Assembly (NCBI GenBank): GCA_026873275.1
Contig: JANTUC010000019.1
Coordinates: forward strand, 433,378 to 497,377
Source of the DNA: Pseudopithomyces maydicus
Lineage: Eukaryota > Ascomycota > Dothideomycetes > Pleosporales > Didymosphaeriaceae
DNA: 64,000 nt
Direction of reading: 5' to 3'
The notes beneath the pieces were generated by a model. That model saw nothing but the letters and a program-made list of their open reading frames with translations. It had not been told where the DNA came from and did no database searches. Below, in pieces: positions 23,605 through 35,223 of the stretch (the stretch's first letter is position 1; the number at the start of each line of letters is the position of its first letter). Position numbers and translations under genes: made by a program.

Positions 23605-24622
23605 ATGAAACATGAACCAAGCCGTTTCGATAATGATTTCATCAAAAAAATAATATCTATATCATGTTGTGTTCTGGGTCAGCCGAAAAATGCACTAAAT
23701 GTCATCGGGTTTCTAAGCGAACGACACTATCCAACTAGTGGAGTATTACGATCGTCTGCTTTAGCTTACATGCTCATGTTCCTTTCATACGCAGGAAACT
23801 TACTCTACGTTTTCGTTCAACTAGATTAGCCAAGTAAGATTTTTATAATATTTCGACAATGTATCTACTTAGCCCTATTGTTCATTGTTGTTTTTGATAG
23901 CGCAAAAACTGTGCCTGTATCATTCTTATGGCTACCACAAACGTGTCTTCATGATACAGCTGTCTGGGATACGTGCGCAGTAATATTTGCTTTAATGTTA
24001 TCGCATACATCTCTAGGTCATGAGGGATTGAGTTTGGATAATCGAGTTAAGTGGCTATCAAGTACAAATGACGTCGGCTGTCACGGGCACCTTACTACGA
24101 AGGTTTCACATCGATGTTATTGATGTGAAAAGCTAATTTTCAGAGGCAACCAGTGCTGTGGCAAAAGGGAAGGGTTTGCCTGTCACTACCGCCATCATAC
24201 CCGCGCAAGAACTCACTTTTTCAGACGCCCACTTCATCCATTCTTTTACGGCATTTGCATTCTATTTCATTACAGCCGTCAATTAGATCTACCGTACCAC
24301 CAAGCTCAGCAGCACGGCTGTGGCGATTGTCTGTGTCTACATGCGCGGATTGTTTCCATCTTTCTTGGATGTTTTTAATACACATGGATAGGGTTTTATC
24401 ACTTTGCTTTCGGCCTTGAGTACTATGCAAAACCTCATCCTTCATATCGACCGTGTCGCCGATTCATATGGATTCATAGATAAGTCTGATATTGATTCTA
24501 GAGCATCACATGATGCCAAGGGGGCCCCTGGGGCGTATGGTGGCTGTGCCACATCTCAAGCTGATGAAAGCTTACACCAGCAGACAAGATGCTTTCTTCT
24601 CCTACACTCAAAAGACCGCAAT
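23605..24622. other. Intergenic region
   Basis: AT-rich at left. A coding-like minus-strand open frame of 74 codons (24221-24445) has no recognisable motif. The right end is the P450 promoter. Confidence 0.4.
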
Positions 24623-26384
24623 ATGAATTCGTCTATGGTTGTTATATCTTTGGGGGCCCTCGTTTTGCCCTTCGTTGTTTACTTACGACTCACTGCCCAC
24701 GCCCTTGAGCACGATCAGTTCCCAACTGTTCCCCGACCCAAGAATGCGCCCAATCCCATTGAAACTGCCCTGAAGAATGGATATGATACGGTAAGAAAAT
24801 ACTTCAATACAGCAATCTATTACTGACAGACTGTAAAGTTTATCAAGCCGCTAGAAAAACCATTCTTCATTCTCCTTTGGACCAAAAAGCTGCTTATTCT
24901 GCCGCCAAAGTATTTAGCCGATGTACGGCGAGCTGACCGCGAGCATCTCCAATTCCAGCCAGCTGTCAGTGGCATGTTTTTCCAGTATCGGTGGCTGGGA
25001 GATTCCATCAAGACAGAGCCAAATCAAATCTTCGTGATGAAGGGAATCAATCCTCAGCTGCGTACGATTATTGCTGTCAATTTCGCAATTTCAAACTAAC
25101 TGAACAAGCGAAAATGACACAGCCGATGATTGAAGAGGCCAGGCTTGCTCTGAATATCAATGTAGGGTCTAAACCGAGTTCGTGTGCTCTCTTTTCTCGA
25201 ATATCCACCCGCTTACCGCTATGATTAGACGGAAAAGAGATGAGTGCAGTTGAGCTCGCCAATGATCTCAGTCTTCGCACATTCACTCGGGTTATAGGAG
25301 ACAAAGAACTCTGCCGCGACCAAACGTATATCGATGCTTTCAACACGTGGTCTGGTGGGAACATGGTTATAGGGTTCATCACCCTAATGTTACCATTTGA
25401 CGCTCTTCGCTTCACGCTCACTTACCCATTAGTCCTATACCATAAACACTTTCGCCAACGGAGGTTGTTTAATATCGCCAAGTCACACGTAATCCGACGT
25501 ATCGAACAAGAGAAATCGGGTATGCGAGAGGAGACTGGAATCGACGCACTGAAGTCAGCTATCAAGCTTATGGACACCGATACTTCCAAGCCACAGTCCG
25601 TTGATGCACTGGCGGAGCAGCTGTGGCAGTTGACCTGGGCAGGGGCACAGTCACCGACAATGACGTTGGCAAACATGTTCATGAGAGTGCTTGAGAAGCC
25701 TGAACACGGCAAGGCACTACGCGAGGAAGTCATAGCTGCTGTTGAAAGCCATGGATGGAGCGATGCCATGCTAAACCAGATGCCTCTGATGGATAGCTTC
25801 ATTCGCGAGGTGCATCGGCTGTACCCTATTTTTCCAAGTATGTCCTTTCTAATGATGGAGGGAGTCATTACAGCTAACGCCTACAGTGAACGCGCAGCGA
25901 AAGATCATGAACCAACCCTTTACGTTTTCAGATGGTTTGACGCTTCCAAAAGGCACTGTGTTTGCTTTTCCTGCTGCTGGTCTATCCCTAGATGGCGAAC
26001 TCGTTGATAACCCTGAAGAATTCGATCTCTACCGATTTGTCAAGTTATCTGAGCAGGATAGCGCACGTGATGGATCAGCGATCCGGTGGACAGCTTCTCA
26101 AGCAGATGTCACGAATATGGCGTACGTACAACGCAGGTCATAGTTCCAGCTCGGCTAACATGATGGACAGATTTGGCTATGGTAATCATGTCTGCCCTGG
26201 GCGCTTCTTAGCTGTTCGTGGACTGAAGATCATATTTGCTGTGCTATTAGTAGAGTATGAAGTGAATTGGAAGCGCAGCGATGGGAAGGCGCCCGAAATG
26301 GTCATGGAAGGTCTTTCATTCCCAGACCCTAGTCAGAAGATTACGATCAAACGGAGAATATCGCAGTCCAATGGCTTCTCTTAG
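24623..26384 (+). CDS. Cytochrome P450 beside the TRI5-type terpene synthase
   Basis: Six exons with introns 24791-24838, 25076-25122, 25178-25228, 25838-25886 and 26122-26170; the total closes at 505 residues. The N-terminal anchor is MVVISLGALVLPFVVYL. Motifs: LILPPKYLADVR, MIEEARLAL, SLRTFTRVI, the I-helix region LTWAGAQSPTMT, FIREVHRLYP (ExxR), FSDGLTLPKGT and the haem loop FGYGNHVCPGRF. The pattern FGYGNHxCPGRF is typical of fungal P450s acting on terpenoids (ent-kaurene-oxidase-like and relatives). The I-helix has AGAQSPT in place of the common AG-[DE]-T. The first acceptor may be CAG at 24829 or AAG at 24838 (both in frame), and the second donor is GTCAAT. Its likely role is oxidation of the neighbouring sesquiterpene (inference from proximity). 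Confidence 0.75.
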
Positions 26385-26908
26385 CCATTACCAGATTTTT
26401 GGATCATAGAGGATCTGAGTAGGTTCTGAAATCTTTGATGAATCGAGCGAGAAAATAAAAAAACCGCTGCTACTTCCTTTTATCTTTTTATCCTTTTATT
26501 CCCTTTCTAAATACTTTCACGTACCCGAAAACTTTGATTAGCCATATTTTCTGTTTCTTAGAGCTTCTAGGCTCGCTATGATAGGCATAGTGTATGCATT
26601 ATAGATACGCGTTGCGCGTTTTAGCGTGCATCAAACGTGCTGTATTATACTTTCCATAAATCTTACGTTGCATGAATTTTACCCCAACCAGCGCTTAGTT
26701 GCATGAATTTTTATCACGTTCAACACTTATCTTGCTTGTTAGGTTTGTGGAGCCGATGTCTTGAGTGCTGAGCAGTCTCTCTAGGAGTAATTTTGTTGGG
26801 AAGTGCAAATAAGGAAACAAAACGTATAGATCAACATTTCATTCCTCCGTCTGAGTTTCTCAATATACCTCCCTCCACATACAACCATATTCACTGTCTT
26901 TCGATTCA
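26385..26908. other. AT-rich intergenic region
   Basis: Contains short TTGCATGAATTTT repeats (about 26669-26682 and 26697-26711). No gene seen. Confidence 0.4.
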
Positions 26909-26938
26909 ATGTCCTTCAAATTCAAAGTCCTTCAGACT

Positions 26939-28023
26939 ATGAAGGTTGGTGGTCTTCTGCTGCCTATCTTGCTTCCCAGCGTTCACGCACAACTTGGTCC
27001 CTCGGATCATTATGATCTCATTTGTCCAGGTCGACATGGGCAAATTGAAATGATTAGCTATGAATATTTTGTTAAATACAATTGCGATGCCTTCGGTAAC
27101 CATGATGGCAACAGGATCCCAACCCAAACTCCCGTGGATTGTGCCAAACTGTGTGAAGGAACATTTGGCTGCAAGGGAAGCACTTGGGCATCAGATACAT
27201 CGGAATGTATTTTGAGCGGAGACCACGGTTCGGGCACGCGTCAACGTACCGTTTACATGGAGAAGGTGGCAGAGAATAGGTTCCAGGATCATTCCGGCCC
27301 AGACCCCTTCGAGAGAGACGACAAGAGCCAAGGTCAGTGCTTGGAAGAAAAGAAGGAGTGCACAGTGGCACTTGGGCAATGTCATACTGATGCTTTGAAA
27401 AACTCTGCGGAACTGAGTGAATGCCGTATTGGCGCTGCCCGTGGAACGACAGATCTAAGCAAATGTCATGTCAATGTGGCCCTCTGCACAGCCGAAAGCC
27501 AGAAAATTCAGAATGATCTTTCAACTGCTATAGAGGAGCGGGATAAGCACCGAAGTGACCTTGCCATATGCCTACAGGCAAGAGAAACAGATAAGCAGAA
27601 TGCCGATATGGAAAATTCTCTACGTTGTGAGTTAAACCATCAGTCCCCGATCCATTTATCAGTAGATGGCCAACCTAATGGCTTCATTACTTTAGGCCCT
27701 GATACCAGCGGACAGTGGGCAAATGTCAATGGAAAACAATTTAGGGTTTGGTGTTCTAGATGTAAGCACACCTTCATATATAAAACTGTCTGATTACTAA
27801 AGCCATGTTAGGGCATCTACAAAATTCACACATCTTCACAGTGCCTAGTATCACATTTAAAGAATGTGTAAACTTGTGTGCTACTAGGAGTGACTGCACT
27901 AACATACTGCATCGACCAGATGATAGCCTGTGTGTTGTTGGAAAGCAGCTAAACTCGGCCGCTGCAACTCCCAGTTACAGCGAGCCACTCGGCCGAGGTT
28001 GGAATAGTGCTTATAAAATGTAA
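26939..28023 (+). CDS. Secreted Cys-rich protein, PAN/apple-like
   Basis: Two exons (intron 27762-27811) encode 344 residues from the ATG at 26939; an in-frame ATG at 26909 would add 10. MKVGGLLLPILLPSVHAQ is a signal peptide. Residues 20-110 hold CPGRHG, YNCDAFG, CAKLCEGTFGCKGSTW and CILSGDHG, and residues 270-344 hold FKECVNLCATRSDC and LCVVGKQLNSA. The spacing CxxxCxxxxxCxxxxW resembles PAN/apple modules at both ends. The middle (residues 130-230) is a Cys-containing helical, Lys/Glu-rich linker with repeated C-x6-C-type spacing. Such secreted fungal proteins may bind glycans or proteins, but the function is unknown. It follows the terpene P450 in the same direction. Confidence 0.65.
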
Positions 28024-28412
28024 TTCTCTCGCAAAATGGCAGATAATGAAGTGCTACAGGCAGGTGAGTGTCGCATGAAAAGCACGTGTTGGTTGTCGAT
28101 TCGGTTTAGTAGTAAATATTCATGTCAGACAAACCCGTTAACTACTTTCCACAATTCAAAAACTGCAAATATATTATTGGTCCTAAATACTCGTTAATTC
28201 ACTAAAATTTTGTGTTTGTAGAAAGCGGAAGCAGGGTAGCTAACTGGATAAGAACGCATAATAGATTGAAAGCTGTTAACCCCTCTTGTAACGATTGAAA
28301 ACGGGCGTACATAATGGGTTATAATTTAAAAAGTAGTTTAGTGATTGGACTTCACTAATAAACAGGGAAAGAAAGCTAGTAATAAGGAAGGAAAACTCAA
28401 GTAATGCGGTCT
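28024..28412. other. Convergent intergenic region
   Basis: AT-rich, between converging genes; nothing recognised. Confidence 0.4.
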
Positions 28413-29801
28413 TTAATGGAAGTCTCGAAAATTCTCAAATCTGCCAAACGCATTGTTACGAAGAATTTGAAGATTGATAAACAGAGTAGACCAAAACCCT
28501 AAGAAACATCCATCGAGTTTATATCGCCATCTGCTTTCCAAAATACTGGCGTCTCGAATTCGACCTGAAAAGTTAGCAACACTGTAATCTTCTTCGGGCT
28601 GTCCAGTACTCACTACGCGTCCGCAGTCCTCGCCCACAAACTTCACCATCCCATCATCACTCCGCTCGCGATGAAACTTCTCTTCTCGTTCATTACACTC
28701 ATCGCATGGTGCCAGGTAATCATGCAACCCAATATGCTCTAAACTCTCAGTCCTTTCATCTTTACCTTTACGTTGGACGTCCAACACCCACACCGAAGCT
28801 CGGCTGCTTCCTTTCTCCAGGCTATCTGCAATGACCCAGCCCTCCCCATCCACAAATTCCTTAGCTGTCTCTGCAAGACACTCTTCGATGGCAGGTACCG
28901 CAAGCACATTGGCTGCTACTGGGTCGCTATCGCCCCAGTATCTCTCCATATAAGTCGGCGTGTATTTAATGCGAATCTTATTCCATGAAGTTCCCAAATC
29001 TTTGAGACAGCTAAAATCAATGACGAACCCTGAGATTTCACTGGGGTCGCTCAAATTCGTGCCGAACGCATTCCAGTATTGCTCTGTATAGCTGTCATCA
29101 TCAGAATCTTCATCATCTTCATCCTCGTCTTCATCATCATCGCTGTTGTGCTCTTCATCCTCTTCGCGAGAGCCCCTATAAAGATTAAATATAATGTTTC
29201 AAACGGGCTCATTATCAGCTTACAAGTGCACGATGAACCGGTTTCCCGAAGCTTCCCAGTTCCGCGATTGATCATACGTGCGAAAAAGATACACGTCTAG
29301 CTCCAATTCTTTCAAGTCGCACCTTTCCAGTCCCGCAATTGCCTTGCCTAGATCTTTGTACGGACCATCCATGGGACCAGATTCTTCGTAGCCTCTCGGC
29401 ACGATGTGTTCGTAATACTCATCTCCCCGCGATTCCCCGGTTCTACCCATTCTCAAGGTCAGATTCGCACTACGTATCCTCTCCAGTTCAAAGATTGATT
29501 TTTTGCCATCGATGGTGAGGTCGTGTTTGACATCATCGGGGTCCCGTATCGTGTAATCCATCTCCAGCGTCGCATGCTGATAGAACTGATCAAGGCCTTC
29601 GGAAAGCATTTGCCGACATGTCAGTAACCACAATAGATCCTCTCTCTTGTATGATTCGTAGACGTTGTCAAGTTGGGTGTAGGAAACCCAGAGCTCGATG
29701 TTGGAATGAGTGAACACAAGGCGTTGGTTGAGGAAGGTGAGATCGTAGATGCGATCGCGGAGCTCACGAGGAAGACGAAAGAAGTGACCCATCGTTGGCA
29801 T
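28413..29801 (-). CDS. F-box-like fungal protein with acidic insert
   Basis: The ATG at 29801 (MPTMGHFF) leads into FRLPRELRDRIYDLTFL, the same entry motif as the broken gene at 4108-5268. One intron (29176-29223) with a GTAAGC donor and TATAG acceptor joins exons totalling 446 residues. Immediately after the splice comes an acidic tract of about 30 residues rich in Asp and Glu, encoded by a GATGAA-type imperfect repeat. The remainder (FVIDFSCLKDLGTSWNKIRI, VPAIEECLAETAKEFV) is not recognised. No membrane segment. It may act as an adaptor; its function is unknown. Confidence 0.7.
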
Positions 29802-30231
29802 TGAGTATTTTCCTACCACGGGGGGTTTTATACGCGGGTGTAGCGTATGCGAGTCGGCGTGGTGCCAAGATCGAAGCCTAATGTAAGCCTAAGCTAGTGC
29901 CGCCGCCCGTGCGTGCATGTCAGACGGGGCGATAATCGAGACGACTTTTCTGCAAAACAGGGTGTTGCCCGTGATGCCTTGAGCCTTTCGTATCCATTCA
30001 CCACTCCTTTTGCGCTCCCATACAACTGTGATGCCTATTCGAGTAGTGAAGCAGGCTGATCGAGGTATTCTGGCCCCCACGCTAATCTGGACTCATTCCG
30101 TCTTTCCTTGACACTCAAGCACGGTTCTTAACCTAACACGAGCCACTCAAAGCGTGTGCACTACCACTGTTTTGTATATGAACGGAAAATAAGATCCTAC
30201 CTATCCAGCAACCTCATCGAAGGGATCGAGG
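29802..30231. promoter_or_regulatory. Divergent upstream region of two F-box-type genes
   Basis: 430 bp between start codons. No specific operator identified. Confidence 0.4.
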
Positions 30232-32162
30232 ATGTCACTCCTTTCATTGCCGATCGAGATTTTGCAGGAAGTCGTTGAATGTATCGGAGCTGTCCACCGG
30301 CCCAGTCTAATATCATTTGGACTGACAAGCAGAGCATGTCACAAGGCATCCACTATAGTTCTCTTTCGGCACCTCACCATTACTATTACCAGTCGCGAAG
30401 ATCTCCAGCATCAAGTGGAGACCCTTCTCCCAATACTATCCCGTACAAATGCCGCCCGTCACGTCCACCACGTCAATATAAAGGGACATTTCCGTTTTAA
30501 ACCGAAATTCAGGAAACGCGACAGTGAAGCCACGTATTATGGCTGGCGCCGCAAGAACTGGTTGGTAAAAGAATCGCTCGTCGACATCCTGCCCGATGAA
30601 TCTCCGGAGTATTGTCACAACAGCTACGTTGTCTACGACCAGGCCGTTACGAAGCCCGGCTCCATGGAAGATACAGCCTGGACACCCTTTGTGGCTCTCT
30701 TCCAACAAACACTCTGTGTGCGAGACTTGGTGTTTGACTCCGAAACGCCCTTCCCGCCATGTCTTTTGGACGTTCTACACAAAAGTCTTCCTCGCTGCCG
30801 TCTTCACCATCGGACTTTCAAATTCCGCACCCTTCTGTGGGGCGTTCCTTATGCGCTAGAAATGGCGATGGCCACATCCCCTAATCTTCATTGTTTGCGG
30901 ATCGCGTGCGCACGTCGAGATTCCGATGGCGACGACGATTTCAATCTCGAAGCCATTATGGAACTCGCGAGCATGGCGCCAAATCTCAAGCACGTATCAA
31001 TCACCAATCTCCAGCCATACGATACTCGACAATTTGATCGCCGTCGCCGTGGCGAGTGGCAAGGTCTTCCGGGGTATAATACTGGAGCAAGGGGGTCTTT
31101 GAAGTCGCTTGAGGTCAGGGGGACGGGTAATCTAGTGGAGCATCTCCGCGACTGGGCTCGGTACACAGATTTTGCATGCCTCGAAGAGCTCCGCATTGGG
31201 GGTTCCTACCAAAGCTACGACTATGCGCTTTCAGGCGATGACTTGCAGTGGCTCGCTACGGACCATGAGTTCCCTCGGCTGAAAAGTTTAAACATCAATC
31301 TCACACGCGACGATAGGGAAGTCGAGCGTCCACATTACAGCGCCCAGGTAGAAACGTTCTTCGCCTTGCTACCTTCCCTCGTCGAACTCGCCGTGTTCGG
31401 CCCCCTCGACGGGAATATCATCAAGGCCATCCTAACTACTCACGGGACCACACTCCAACATCTCACCCTATATCCTTTCGAGGAAACCTGGAACTATTAC
31501 AACGGACGTATCCGTGTCGATATTCCTATGCAATTCTCCCACGCCGACCTCACCGCCATCCAAACGCAGTGCCCCCACCTCCAACACCTCGCCCTCCCAA
31601 TTAAACGCAACCAGTCGCAGGCATCCGAAGTAGCCCTCTACAAGTGTTTTTCCCTCATGCGTAATCTCCGCACGCTCTTCCTCACGCTGGACTGCGCCGA
31701 GTGGCGCATTGGCCGTGACGCTTCGTTCAAGCCGCGATTCAGCGGTGCTGATGACGAAATCATAAACGGGGAAGATAAACTTCGTAGGGGAACGCTGAAA
31801 GAGATGATCATCAACTGCGCGGTGGACGAGGAGCTTGCGCGCTCGATATGGGGGTCATCGATGCAGAGAAGAAGGGGGTACCAATGGAGTGGGTCAAGCT
31901 TTGGACGAGGGGCGAGGGTATGTTTGGCGGTTCTTTGTACCATTCCCGGACTATACGTGAGCTGAGTCGGTCGTGGATAATTGAAAGGTGTGTGCAAGGT
32001 GGAGATAGGATCGCTGTAAGGCGCATAGGGAAGCGAAATCCTGTTCATTTTTTATCAACAAGACCGGAAGCAGACATTTTTAGGGAGCTATGGGAGCTTG
32101 CGAAGGATCGAGAGGACTGGGAGAATGTGTGGAGAAGCTTTCCGCTTGAGGTGGGGGAGTGA
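30232..32162 (+). CDS. F-box protein with leucine-rich C-terminal region
   Basis: MSLLSLPIEILQEVVECIG is an F-box start. Downstream are LRR-like blocks: SPNLHCLRIAC, APNLKHVSITNL, FPRLKSLNINLT, LPSLVELAVFG, CPHLQHLALPI and MRNLRTLFLTLD. This is the usual layout of a substrate receptor of SCF ubiquitin ligases. A single exon runs to 31849. At the G5 run 31850-31854 one base appears to be missing, because the coding-like sequence continues in the next frame (MEWVKLWTRGEGMFGG) to a TGA at 32160-32162. With that base the length is 643 codons; as sequenced the frame ends about 65 residues earlier with a shifted tail. Confidence 0.7.
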
Positions 32163-32328
32163 AAAGATGAGCTGTGGGGACAATAGGAATTTTTGTTGTA
32201 GATAACAAGTTCAGGATGCAAATTATGGTATCAATCAAAAAAGTCACTGGTGAATAAATAAAGATTCAATCAGTAGAACTACAATTCGGTAATCTATATT
32301 CCGACCAACAGTTCACAAGCATTCCCTT

Positions 32329-33294
32329 TTACTTCCCATCCACCCACTTCCAGTCAGCACTCTCAAAATTAGCATAACACCTAAACTCATTGCTCAAACC
32401 CTTCGCATGCTCCACCTCAAACGTCGTTGTCCTCGTTCCAACCTTGGAATAAAGCTTCTGAATAAGTCCCTCCATACGCTCCCCAGTGCACACCATCAAC
32501 CGCAGTGCATCCGCCCCAGTCCACTCCTTGGCCAAAAACCGCACCGTCAACGCAGCTACGCACAATGTCAGCCCGACATTCCACTTTCCCCAAAGCTTTT
32601 CTCCGAGCAGTGACTAAGAACCTACCTTTTGTCTGGCAATCCTCGCTTAAAAACGGCGGATCACAGATGATGCGATCGAACGCGCCCTTGAGCTCAACAG
32701 GCAGCTTCATCGGAGCCTCGAAGTCATATGGTACGAATTCTTTGAAAACACCAAAGCGGGAGTCGTATTCCAGGAGAGTGAGCTGCGGTTTTACATTGTA
32801 TTCGCCCGAGGCGAGGAGGTTCTTGAGCTGGATGAAGACGCTGGGGGCGGAGACGACGGCGATGCGGGTCGAGGGTGTGGCGGAGGCGAGGAGGTGGCGG
32901 GCGAGGGTTATGGCAGTTGCGTCGCTGTACTGTGGGCGAAGTTAGAGTCTACTTCTACTCGTATGTTCATGTGAATGAATACTATATGTACATATACATG
33001 TATACATATATAATGTGGTGAAATTGGTATGTGAACCGCGACAACTCACCCAAAACTGACTCGCGTTCCAATCCTCCGTAAACGCCTCCATACTCAGCTT
33101 TCCCTCGAATTCGTCCTCAGCCTGGGCCTTCAGATCCTCGAATTGCTTGGCCCTTGCATCGCGCTCGCCGTAGAATTCTTGCAGGGCGGAGAGCGCAGAG
33201 GAGGAGAGCTGGCTTCGCTGCTTAGCGCTGGATACCGAAAATGTGAATGTAAGAGGGAGGAGAAGGCTCACATGGGTGCATCGTCGTCTGCCAT
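32329..33294 (-). CDS. efm5: EFM5/EEF1AKMT1-type protein-lysine methyltransferase
   Basis: Four exons (introns 33228-33271, 32930-33049, 32556-32625) encode 243 residues. The order matches the family: LSSSALSALQEFYGERDAR, then EDWNASQFWYSDATA, an SAM-binding segment IAVVSAPSVFI, EYDSRFGVF, the catalytic-type motif DPPFL in RIICDPPFLSEDC, and VMVCTG-like RLMVCTGERME. The family is named after N6-adenine methyltransferases because of DPPF but methylates a lysine of translation elongation factor eEF1A. The frame is intact. The start codon is only 285 bp from the divergent LACTB2-like gene. Confidence 0.85.
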
Positions 33295-33578
33295 GGCGGT
33301 GAACTGGGTCCTTCCCGTTTGTACGTATGTGTACAAATTTGTATATGCCTATATAAATTTGTCGCCGCGGGGATAGTTTGGGTTTGGTGCATCAAGCTAC
33401 CCCGCTACCCGGCTTATCGATAAGCCCTGACGCCATGCCGAGGCTGCAGGGTCGGGAGGCCTCTCGCGAATCGAATCAGTATGTAAACATGCGTGTATCT
33501 TTGTTGCGGGGATTGCGTGCTTCTTCCTCTCCTCTCACAGTAACACCCACGTACAGATACCTACAGAAATACTCCACC

Positions 33579-34487
33579 ATGGTCGAACGCTTAGCGGACC
33601 TCCCTCCTATCGAGAAGCTGAGCCCCCGTGTGCTCCGCATCCTCGGTGGGAACCCAAGCAAAGTACGCCATGCCTCTAATACCCTACTCTAAACTACCCC
33701 CTCTCTCTCTCCTGCACTCGCTCATCGGCAACCCCAGTTCGCCCTCCAAGGCACCAACACCTACATCATCGGCACCGGCCCCACCCGCCTCCTCATCGAC
33801 ACCGGCGAAGGCAAACCCGCCTGGCTCACCTCCCTCACCTCCGTCCTCGCCTCCCACCACATCACCCTCTCCCACGCCCTCCTCACCCACTGGCACCACG
33901 ACCACATAAAAGGCGTCCCCGACCTCCTCTCCGCCTCCCCGCACACCACCATCCACAAGCACGACCCCCAACAAGGATGGTCCGACATCCAGCCCGGCGA
34001 GGTCTTCAAGGTGGAAGGTGCCACGCTGAAGGCGTATCACTGCCCGGGCCACACAACGGACCACATGGCGTTTGTCCTCGAGGAGGAGGACGCCATGTTC
34101 ACGGGTGACAACGTCCTGGGGCACGGCACCGCCGTCTTCGAGGATCTGGCGTCGTACATGAAGAGTCTAGAGGGCATGGCGACGCAGTTCAAGGGAAGGG
34201 CGTATCCCGGTCATGGGCCTGTCATCGAGGACGGGCCTGCGAGGGTGAAGGAGTACATCAAGCATAGGCAGGAGCGCGAGAGGCAGGTTGTGGATGTGCT
34301 GAAGGGGGAGAAGGAGGATGGGTGGAGCGCGAGGGAGATTGTCGAGGTTATATATAAGGATTACCCCGAGAATTTGTGGGGGCCGGCGGAGATGGGGATT
34401 GTGTTGATATTGAAGAAGTTGAAGGGGGAGGGGAAGGTGGTGGAGAGGGAGGGGAGGTGGGCTTTGAGTGGGAAGGCGGCGCTGTAG
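33579..34487 (+). CDS. LACTB2-like metallo-beta-lactamase-fold hydrolase
   Basis: Two exons (intron 33663-33737) encode 277 residues. Metal-binding motifs are LLTHWHHDHIKG (HxHxDH), HCPGHTTDH, FTGDNVLGH and RAYPGHGPV. The N-terminus PRVLRILGGNPS-FALQGTNTYI is the typical LACTB2 start. The C-terminal winged-helix-like region has WSAREIVEVIYKDYPENLW. Members act as endoribonucleases or thioesterases; close fungal relatives release products from non-reducing polyketide synthases, but no PKS is present here, so a housekeeping role is likelier. It has a divergent promoter shared with the EFM5-type gene. Confidence 0.85.
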
Positions 34488-35223
34488 AGGGTGTAAGGGG
34501 AGGTGAGATGGGTTTATGCATAATGAAGTAATGACATGAGTGGATCATTTTAGGTGTCAAAAATAGACAGAGAGCTGATTATCTGTAGTATTGAGAATAA
34601 GTCCATTTTGGACGGAACTTATTTGTATCCGGATTTAATCAAATTCTCCGTGACCAATTTCTTATGGAAGCAGCAGGTTTGATCATAGCTGTGATGTTAT
34701 TTATCCGGCTATAATATAGAGTACTCATACTTACGTTGCAGAGTTGTAAATCTATAAGGAATTCTCAGGCCACAAAGTCTTGGAGCCCCGGAGCCGGGCG
34801 CCCGCGGGCGGAGGGTTGATCACGTGAATGGGGCACCAGGGCTGCAGGGTTAGTATCACGTGATGACTGGTAAGTGACATTCCGTCTAAGCCTAATCGGG
34901 GTATACCCTTCATCACCGACTATCCCAAATGCATCACCATATAAGGCTTCCAAAAAAGACGCACTGATTCCAATGAGCGTTGCAGCTTAACTACTATGCG
35001 AGGTAACCGAAGATGGTATTCGCGGTCGAATTGGGATCTTGTGGAAAACCTGAGGCATCAAGTTACATAGCCATTGGTTCGTTAAGCCCCTGTCAGTCCG
35101 CAGCAGAGGCGCCCAAAAGGCAGCCATAAGATGGCTTATAGCTCAGCCTCACGCAAGATAAAATCTATATCATTATCCCAGGCGCACTAGCTAGTGTCCT
35201 CTCGTTCTCGACATCTTCTCATC
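34488..35223. promoter_or_regulatory. Upstream region of HET gene with paired E-boxes
   Basis: TCACGTGA occurs at 34820-34827 and 34856-34863, separated by 28 bp, in a short GC-rich island (34780-34870). CACGTG is the bHLH target. No coding sequence was accepted here. Confidence 0.45.

Noticed and set aside
24221..24445. 74-codon minus-strand frame with coding-like composition
   Set aside because: No recognisable family or exon partner, and the opposite strand has an equally long frame.
34765..34953. 62-codon minus-strand frame in a GC-rich island
   Set aside because: No motif; it overlaps paired E-boxes and looks regulatory.
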